A stretch of DNA of 19,862 nucleotides, taken from assembly GCA_002430405.1 (NCBI GenBank), contig DJBM01000049.1, positions 1-19,862 of the forward strand. The letters run 5' to 3'. The notes beneath the pieces are model-generated. The model was not told where the DNA came from. It saw nothing but the letters and a program-made list of their open reading frames with translations, and did not search any database. This document shows positions 14,667 to 19,862 of this stretch, one piece after another; position 1 is the stretch's first letter; each line of letters starts with the position of its first letter. The position numbers and the translations under genes are program-made. The stretch is from Actinobacteria bacterium UBA5976 (lineage in GTDB: Bacteria > Actinomycetota > Actinomycetes > S36-B12 > UBA5976).

Positions 14667-15683
14667 ATGGATATGTCGATGTTACCTAGTGCCAATGCAG
14701 AGTCTGGGCAGCCGCATGTCTTGATATATTTGGTCACCTCAGATACCGCAAATTTAACCCAACTTTGTTCCAACTTAGGCGCGCAGCTCAGTTCGACAAA
14801 TCCCGTTGTAATGACATTTCAAGGTAAACCACAGATTGCCATAGTTGTAAATTCACAAAGTGAAATTGACACCCGGATTGTTAATTCTTGCGACGCACTA
14901 ATTGTTGCGCTAGATGGCAGCAGTGGTGTTGGCCGCGAAACCTTTTTGCTTTGGCAGCAAGCGCGTGACCAATCCCTACCTAGACACTTTCTGGCAACTA
15001 ATACGGTCCACGGTCGAGCAGACTTTGATGAATTGTGCGCCATAGCTATGCGCACCATGGAACCCGATTTGCTGATTAGGTATTTACCAATTGATTCAGA
15101 TGATGAATCTTCACTTGCTGGAGTTTATGACCTGTTGACCAGTGAAATTCAAACTGGCACAGCGCAAAATTGGATTACGGTTTCTGCCGACCCCGAGCAT
15201 ATTGCAATTACAAGTACCGCGCGGGAAGAGTTATTTGACCACTTGGCATATTCCGGATTAGACGATGCAACGTTAGCTAACCATCGTGCGGGACTTCCGA
15301 TCAGTGTGACCAAACTGGAATCCGCTTGGCTACATCCTGATGTCGTTTCAATTACACCAATTGACTCAGGCGTTGGCAGCCAAGTGTTTTCCAACTGGAT
15401 CTCAAACTTGACTCCAGTTTGGATACCGAGCGTGGTGTGTGAAGAATCTACTGCTGATGTCTCAAGTACAAGCGAACGACTTGGAATCGTGATCACCCAA
15501 GAAGTGGCTCGCATGTGGGGCTCGCAAAATCAAGAACAGTTACTGATGAACCTAAATGGTGAAGCAATACAAATAGATGTTGAGCTAGAAAAAGCGGCCG
15601 TCGTAATTGCCAGCCGACTTGAACCTGGAGCTACATTGCGAAATGCAAATAGCACCTGCGAATTAATCACTCCAGCTTTCTGA
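14667..15683 (+). CDS. Degenerate EF-G-like protein lacking GTPase motifs
   Basis: This 338-residue product reads like the first half of an elongation factor G that has lost its catalytic motifs. DALIVALDGSSGVGRETFLLW (76-96) and SLPRHFLATNTVHGRADFDEL (103-123) align with the EF-G segments normally reading VVVVDAVAGVQPQTE and PRIVFVNKMDRTGADF. LPIDSDDESSLAGVYDLL (140-157) matches LPIG…FKGVVDL. VVSITPIDSGVGSQVFSNW (226-244) resembles IPVLCGSAFKNKGVQPLL. The P-loop is replaced by LVTSDTANLTQL, the DTPGH motif by VVNSQSEID and NKxD by TNTV. Domains III-V are absent; a shrunken domain II may end the protein. ATGs at 14667, 14673 and 14679 compete; none has a good ribosome site. The frame is intact over 1 kb, so it is probably expressed. 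The EF-G link is my reading of motifs, not a search result. Confidence 0.72.
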   Translation: MDMSMLPSANAESGQPHVLIYLVTSDTANLTQLCSNLGAQLSSTNPVVMTFQGKPQIAIVVNSQSEIDTRIVNSCDALIVALDGSSGVGRETFLLWQQARDQSLPRHFLATNTVHGRADFDELCAIAMRTMEPDLLIRYLPIDSDDESSLAGVYDLLTSEIQTGTAQNWITVSADPEHIAITSTAREELFDHLAYSGLDDATLANHRAGLPISVTKLESAWLHPDVVSITPIDSGVGSQVFSNWISNLTPVWIPSVVCEESTADVSSTSERLGIVITQEVARMWGSQNQEQLLMNLNGEAIQIDVELEKAAVVIASRLEPGATLRNANSTCELITPAF

Positions 15684-16181
15684 GAGCATCTCTCTAGTTT
15701 GTTCGATTAATTCTGGTAACACTTTGGTACCACCAACAATTGGCATGAAATTTATGTCATGTGACCAGCGCGGAACTATGTGCTGATGAAAATGATCTGC
15801 GACACCAGCACCCGCTACTGAACCTTGATTCAAACCGATGTTGAAGCCTTGCGCGTTACTGACTAACCGCAAAGTGCGCATCGCTTGCGCTGTGAGTTCG
15901 CCAACTTCGCGCATTTCATCAGGCGTCAATTCATCAAAAGTTGCGACGTGACGATTTGTACAAACCAGAAGGTGCCCACTGTTGTATGGATACTTATTCA
16001 TTACGGCGAAAGCATGTTCGGCTCTAACTACAACTAAACCAGTAACATCATCAACGTTTTGGGCAATGCAAAAGGGACACGAATCAAGGTCGAAGTTACC
16101 AGCCTCTTCAACTAGGTACTGTTTGCGATGCGGGGCCCACAAGCGGTCCCAAGCATGCGGACCGCGAGGGTCAGTGCTCAC
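15663..16181 (-). CDS. HIT-family Ap4A phosphorylase-like protein
   Basis: The 172-residue HIT protein has the histidine triad HFHQHIVPRW, the upstream segment NKYPYNSGHLLV, and NIGLNQGSVAGAGVADH. The C-terminal NFMPIVGGTKVLPELIEQTR is characteristic of the actinobacterial branch that includes the characterised mycobacterial Ap4A phosphorylase Rv2613c, which lies at the same place between thrS and pgsA. A CPFC pair near 35-38 may bind zinc. The likely reaction is phosphorolysis of diadenosine tetraphosphate to ADP and ATP. The start is GTG at 16179-16181, 9 bp after the thrS stop, with AGGA lying across that stop. Its last 21 bp overlap the end of the convergent EF-G-like gene. Confidence 0.9.
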   Translation of the reverse strand: MSTDPRGPHAWDRLWAPHRKQYLVEEAGNFDLDSCPFCIAQNVDDVTGLVVVRAEHAFAVMNKYPYNSGHLLVCTNRHVATFDELTPDEMREVGELTAQAMRTLRLVSNAQGFNIGLNQGSVAGAGVADHFHQHIVPRWSHDINFMPIVGGTKVLPELIEQTREMLSESWSD

Positions 16182-16190
16182 TTGATATTC

Positions 16191-18197
16191 CTAAATCTGG
16201 GCACGTGAAGAGACCATTTCAACAATTTTTGCTATGGCAGTTGCGATTGGAACACCATTTTCTTGTGAGCCATCTCGGAATCTAAACGAAACTGCATTAG
16301 CCGCCACGTCCTCATCACCTGCAATTAACATGAAGGGAACCTTCTGAGTCTGCGCCGTACGAATCTTTTTTTGCATTCGTTCATCTGAGGCATCAACTTC
16401 GATTCGAATTCCTTGCTCCCGCAACGTTGCGGCAACACCCTCTAAGTAATCAATGTGGACATCTGCAATTGGAATACCTACTACTTGAGTCGGCGCCAGC
16501 CATGGCGGAAATGCCCCAGCATAATGCTCAAGGAGTACGCCAAAGAATCTTTCGATGGATCCGAATAGAGCGCGGTGAATCATAATTGGACGCTCGCGGG
16601 TGCCTTCTGCGCTCTGATATTCAAGGGCAAATCTTTGTGGCAACTGAAAATCGACTTGGATTGTTGACATTTGCCACGTGCGTCCAATGGCATCTCTAGC
16701 TTGCACCGAAATCTTTGGTCCGTAAAACGCAGCGCCACCTGGATCCGGTACTAACTCAAGGCCAGATTTCGCAGCCGCTTGCGCCAGCGCAGCAGTGGCT
16801 TGCTCCCACTCTTGCTCAGTGCCAATTGATTTTTCAGGGTTGCGTGTGGAAAGTTCAAGATAAAAGTCATCCAACCCATAATCGCGCAACAGATCCAAAA
16901 CAAAACTAAGTAGATTTTGTAATTCGCCGCCCATTTGATCAGGCGTGCAGTAGATATGGGCATCGTCTTGCGTCATACCGCGCACTCGAGTTAAGCCATG
17001 GATTACGCCCGACTTTTCATAGCGATAAACGGATCCGAATTCAAATAACCGCAGAGGTAGTTCGCGGTATGACCGGCCGCGTGATTTGTAAATCAAATTA
17101 TGGAACGGACAGTTCATTGGCTTTAGATAATAATCTTGACCTTGCCGCTTTACCGTGCCATCTTCATGAAGTTCTTCATCAAGGTGCATCGCAGGAAACA
17201 TTCCTTCGCGATACCAATCCAAGTGACCCGACTGCTCAAAAAGCGCACCTTTAGTTATGTGAGGTGTGTACACAAATTGGTAGCCCGCGATTTCATGACG
17301 AACTCGAGAGTAGTCCTCCATCTGTCTACGAATGATTCCACCTTTTGGATGAAACACTGCCAACCCAGAGCCGATTTCATCAGGAAACGAAAAAAGATCA
17401 AGATCAATGCCGAGGCGACGATGATCGCGCTTCTCAGCTTCTTCCAACATGTTTAAGTACTGTTTGAGACCATCTTTAGTGGGCCACGCAGTTCCATAGA
17501 CACGTTGCATTGATTCATTCTTTTGGTCCCCAAGCCAGTAAGCAGCTGAAGTGCGCATTAACTTTATTGCGCGGGCATCAATGTAGCGAGTGTCAGGAAC
17601 GTGCGGCCCGCGGCATAAGTCGCACCAGCGCAGCTCGCCACTACGTAAATCAATGTTGTCGTAAATGGTAAGTTCGCCGCCACCAACTTCCATTACGTCT
17701 TCGGACATAACGGTTGCATCATCATCGGCGCCAAGAAGTCGAATCTTGAAGGGTTCATTCTTAAGTTCAGTTCGCGCAGCTTCGCGATTAGTGACACGCC
17801 TGGCAAACTTCTGTCCAGAATTAACTATTTCAACGCACTTCTTCTCAATCGCCACCAGGTCTTCGGGTGTGAAGGTACGGGTTGTTCCAAAATCGTAAAA
17901 GAAGCCATCTTTGGTAGGTGGACCGATTCCAAGTTTTACATCCGGAAACACAACTTGAGTTGCCTGCGCAACTAGATGAGCCACGCTATGTCGCAAAACC
18001 GACAAGCCGATTGGGTCAGAGATCAGAATAGATTCGACATGATCGCCTTCAGTCAATTCATGACTTAGGTCAACAACTTCCCCATTAACTCGGGCAACTA
18101 CAACTTGGCGAGCTTTATCCCCCACTGCATCGAAGGCGCACGAACCTGCGGCTAAGGCAGTACTTATGCGATCGGGCCCTACAAGTACGTTAAGCAC
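16191..18197 (-). CDS. thrS: Threonyl-tRNA synthetase
   Basis: This class II aminoacyl-tRNA synthetase charges tRNA-Thr and edits Ser-tRNA-Thr. The 668-residue product is complete. It has an N-terminal TGS domain (about 1-60), then the editing domain with H70-x3-H74 (RHSVAHLV) and CDLCRGPHVPDT. The catalytic core holds the zinc-ligand segment MNCPFHNLIYKS, motif 2 around FGSVYRYEKSGVIHGLTRVRG and motif 3 around MIHRALFGSIERFFG. A C-terminal anticodon-binding domain completes it. The start is GTG at 18195-18197 with AAGGAA about 7 nt upstream; an ATG slightly upstream is out of frame. No T-box is visible in the 85-bp leader. The HIT gene follows 9 bp downstream. Confidence 0.97.
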   Translation of the reverse strand: MLNVLVGPDRISTALAAGSCAFDAVGDKARQVVVARVNGEVVDLSHELTEGDHVESILISDPIGLSVLRHSVAHLVAQATQVVFPDVKLGIGPPTKDGFFYDFGTTRTFTPEDLVAIEKKCVEIVNSGQKFARRVTNREAARTELKNEPFKIRLLGADDDATVMSEDVMEVGGGELTIYDNIDLRSGELRWCDLCRGPHVPDTRYIDARAIKLMRTSAAYWLGDQKNESMQRVYGTAWPTKDGLKQYLNMLEEAEKRDHRRLGIDLDLFSFPDEIGSGLAVFHPKGGIIRRQMEDYSRVRHEIAGYQFVYTPHITKGALFEQSGHLDWYREGMFPAMHLDEELHEDGTVKRQGQDYYLKPMNCPFHNLIYKSRGRSYRELPLRLFEFGSVYRYEKSGVIHGLTRVRGMTQDDAHIYCTPDQMGGELQNLLSFVLDLLRDYGLDDFYLELSTRNPEKSIGTEQEWEQATAALAQAAAKSGLELVPDPGGAAFYGPKISVQARDAIGRTWQMSTIQVDFQLPQRFALEYQSAEGTRERPIMIHRALFGSIERFFGVLLEHYAGAFPPWLAPTQVVGIPIADVHIDYLEGVAATLREQGIRIEVDASDERMQKKIRTAQTQKVPFMLIAGDEDVAANAVSFRFRDGSQENGVPIATAIAKIVEMVSSRAQI

Positions 18198-18229
18198 GTG
18201 GATTCCTTGTCATCGAGAATTATGAACTA

Positions 18230-18235
18230 ATTCTA
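18230..18235 (-). promoter_or_regulatory. Candidate -10 element for thrS
   Basis: The minus strand reads TAGAAT, a five-of-six match to the -10 consensus, 32 bp upstream of the thrS GTG. No good -35 was found at 16-18 bp. The surrounding 18198-18282 gap separates thrS from the pab group and is the only place for a thrS promoter. Confidence 0.35.
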
Positions 18236-18282
18236 TGGGGGCGCGGCAACTTACCCATAAAAGGGAAAATTCGCACCAATGA

Positions 18283-18738
18283 CTACAGCTCGATGTTGAA
18301 GAAGCTTTCAATCGGTTCCACTAAGGGAGCAAAACCTTGCATAGTCGCGCCCCACTTTGCCCAGTATGCATAAGCAAGGGTGATGATGATCATGGTGGAA
18401 ACCAAAATCACGTTCATCCGTTTCGCGCGAAACTCCTGGCTCATGACAAATTGTGATAACCGAGTCGCGTAGGCCTTAACTGGATGAAGCATCCGCTGGG
18501 CCCAAGCATATTCACTTGCAAGAATAATGAGACCAAGAATAATTACTGCCCAACCTGGACCAGGGAACAGCAAGAAAAATAGACCAATACCAACAATCGT
18601 AAAGCCAACAACAAAAATCACAGTTCGCCAAGCCGTATCAAGTGTGCGATTTGTTCTAATCGAATCACGTCGACCCAAATATCTCCGATAGAGCCGATCT
18701 GAGGCTGACAGTTTTTCGCTAGAACTATTGGGAGTCAT
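18283..18738 (-). CDS. PGPGW-motif (TIGR02611-like) membrane protein
   Basis: The 151-residue actinobacterial membrane protein has the hallmark FPGPGW (58-63) between a first hydrophobic helix (about 38-58) and a second (about 64-77). The next segment, ASEYAWAQRMLHPVK, is characteristic of the family, and a third helix lies at about 108-126. The N-terminus is polar and basic. The function of the family is unknown. The ATG at 18736-18738 overlaps the pabC stop as ATGA, so it is translationally coupled to the folate genes, although nothing in it points to folate metabolism. The stop is 85 bp upstream of thrS. Confidence 0.85.
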   Translation of the reverse strand: MTPNSSSEKLSASDRLYRRYLGRRDSIRTNRTLDTAWRTVIFVVGFTIVGIGLFFLLFPGPGWAVIILGLIILASEYAWAQRMLHPVKAYATRLSQFVMSQEFRAKRMNVILVSTMIIITLAYAYWAKWGATMQGFAPLVEPIESFFNIEL

Positions 18739-19607
18739 GGGTTCATGTTCTTGGTGCGTTGTTGGCGAAACATCGTAGCCAGATTCGTAGTCATGGGGCC
18801 AACTTCAAGCATGCGATGATTTCCTAATTCTAAATTTGTTTCCAGCGAAGCTAATTTCGTAATCGGCAGTACATCGCGAGTTGATGAAGTCAAAAACAAC
18901 TCTTGAGCATCCCAAAGTTCTGACGGACTGACATCACGTTGTTCAATTTTAATTCCTGATTCACGAGCCCACTCAATTACCAAGTCGCGTGTGACTCCCC
19001 TGAGTAACCCGCTCGCATCTGAAGGAGTGAACACTACCTCATCATGGACCAAGAAAACATTAGAGCCAGTACCCTCACTTAAACGCTTGGAGGTGTCGCA
19101 AAAAAGTGCTTCCGAGAATCCGTGTGATTTTGCAGCCTCAAGCGCGAAGGCATTCTCGGCGTATGAAGTTGTCTTAAGCCCAGCAAGGGGCGAATCTTCG
19201 TTCCTAGTCCAAGGCACTAACAACGCCGATGTGGACTCTGGCCACTTATCCTGCGCCGAAATTGTAACTACCAAAGTTGGCTCTGCATTACTTCGCTCGG
19301 AGCCAAGCGGGCCCGATCCACTTGTAACAGTGATGCGCAATCTTCCAAATTCCATAGCTTGGTGCGCGGCAAGCACTTCATCAATGGCAGTATTTATCTT
19401 GCTTACTTCAGGAAGTGCGATACCTAAGCCTGTTGCGGACTTAGCTAATCTCGTCAGGTGCAAATTCCGTGCAAAAACCTCCCCATCCAAAACAAGAAGG
19501 GTTTCAAAAACTCCATCGGCAACCGTGAAGCCATGATCAAGCACGCTAATTTTGGCGTCCGCCACGTTAATAAGGGCGTCGTTAACCCAAAAGTGCGTTG
19601 CCTGCAT
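18735..19607 (-). CDS. pabC: Aminodeoxychorismate lyase-like class IV aminotransferase
   Basis: The 290-residue PLP-dependent fold-type IV enzyme shows the N-terminal SVLDHGFTVADGVFETLLV, the lysine that would bind PLP at K145 in AGLKTTSYAENAF, and the class IV signature around RLSEGTGSNVFLV. The neighbouring pabB makes aminodeoxychorismate, so this gene most likely encodes the lyase that releases p-aminobenzoate for folate. A branched-chain or D-amino-acid aminotransferase is the alternative. The frame runs upstream to an ATG at 19676 inside pabB. The ATG at 19605-19607 with AGGA just upstream, 5 bp after the pabB stop, matches the family N-terminus and is chosen. Confidence 0.87.
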   Translation of the reverse strand: MQATHFWVNDALINVADAKISVLDHGFTVADGVFETLLVLDGEVFARNLHLTRLAKSATGLGIALPEVSKINTAIDEVLAAHQAMEFGRLRITVTSGSGPLGSERSNAEPTLVVTISAQDKWPESTSALLVPWTRNEDSPLAGLKTTSYAENAFALEAAKSHGFSEALFCDTSKRLSEGTGSNVFLVHDEVVFTPSDASGLLRGVTRDLVIEWARESGIKIEQRDVSPSELWDAQELFLTSSTRDVLPITKLASLETNLELGNHRMLEVGPMTTNLATMFRQQRTKNMNP

Positions 19608-19612
19608 ACTTC

Positions 19613-19862
19613 CTAGTCTAATTCCATTGCAGCAATATCGAGCAGTCTGGAAGCCTTGAGCTGTGTCTCGTGCCATTCGCCCAATGGGTCGCTATCCCAA
19701 GTTATTCCAGCGCCAGTTCCAAAATTAATTTTCCGTTCAGTTGCTGTTTCACTTTGCCAAAAAGTTCGGATCCCAACTGCTAGTTGAGCTAGTTCTCGAT
19801 CAACATCAATCCAACCAAATCCACCACAATAGATTTCCCGTGGCACTTTTTCTAATCGACGG
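19613..19862 (-). CDS. pabB: Aminodeoxychorismate synthase component I, C-terminal part (cut by window edge)
   Basis: Only the last 82 codons are inside the window; the frame is open to the window edge. VPREIYCGGFGWIDV, AVGIRTFWQ and INFGTGAGITWDSDP followed by EWHETQLKASRLL are the C-terminal signature of chorismate-utilising PabB/TrpE enzymes, and PabC next door favours PabB. The E-W-x-E-T-x-x-K segment includes a Mg/chorismate-site glutamate and lysine known in the family. The TAG stop at 19613-19615 is 5 bp before the pabC start. Confidence 0.88.
   Translation of the reverse strand, partial: RRLEKVPREIYCGGFGWIDVDRELAQLAVGIRTFWQSETATERKINFGTGAGITWDSDPLGEWHETQLKASRLLDIAAMELD

Noticed and set aside
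14649..14677. Plus-strand promoter TTGACC-17 bp-TATGTC
   Set aside because: The -35 is good but the -10 is poor and lies over the cluster of candidate start codons, so transcription would begin after them.
18198..18282. T-box riboswitch upstream of thrS
   Set aside because: The 85-bp leader is too short and lacks the T-box sequence and a terminator stem.

Overview
The window is a compact stretch of bacterial chromosome whose gene order is characteristic of Actinomycetota. Reading along the minus strand from high to low coordinates: pabB (partial), pabC, a PGPGW membrane protein, thrS, a HIT-family Ap4A phosphorylase-like gene, pgsA, a PatA-like acyltransferase, pimA, a small membrane protein, pdxS, pdxT, yebC, ruvC, ruvA, ruvB, secD, secF, apt and rel. 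This matches, with a few gene losses and gains, the thrS-to-relA region of Mycobacterium and Streptomyces. Base composition is moderate for the phylum, intergenic gaps are tiny and many genes overlap by 4 bp. That suggests a small-genome, possibly freshwater or marine actinobacterium (acI/Nanopelagicales-like). The lineage is an inference; no rRNA is present to confirm it.

Region by region: 1-978 is the 3' part of a plus-strand DUF349 gene, convergent with rel. Positions 1007-6529 hold secD-secF-apt-rel, combining the protein-export motor subunits, purine salvage and the stringent-response enzyme. Positions 6640-8782 hold ruvC-ruvA-ruvB, the Holliday-junction machinery, chained by ATGA overlaps and preceded by a LexA-type SOS box. 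Positions 8783-9043 are the largest non-coding gap and contain a 66-bp tandem repeat derived from the 3' end of yebC. Positions 9044-11321 hold pdxS-pdxT-yebC, giving PLP synthesis plus a YebC-family protein. Positions 11379-14630 hold pgsA-patA-pimA and a small membrane protein, a phosphatidylinositol / PI-mannoside pathway translationally chained by ATGA/GTGA overlaps. Positions 14667-15683 hold a plus-strand gene inserted against the direction of all its neighbours. Positions 15663-18197 hold thrS and the HIT gene. Positions 18283-19862 hold pabB-pabC (p-aminobenzoate for folate) and the PGPGW protein.

Three things stand out. First, the plus-strand gene at 14667-15683 reads as a relic or repurposed EF-G: sequence around the G4 region and the domain II boundary is recognisable, but every GTPase motif is gone and domains III-V are absent. 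Second, the 3' end of yebC is repeated in tandem as 66-bp (22-codon) units. All differences in the coding half are synonymous, and the units can form alternative hairpins. Third, yajC is missing from its usual place between ruvB and secD. No tRNA, rRNA, CRISPR, IS element or phage gene was seen.
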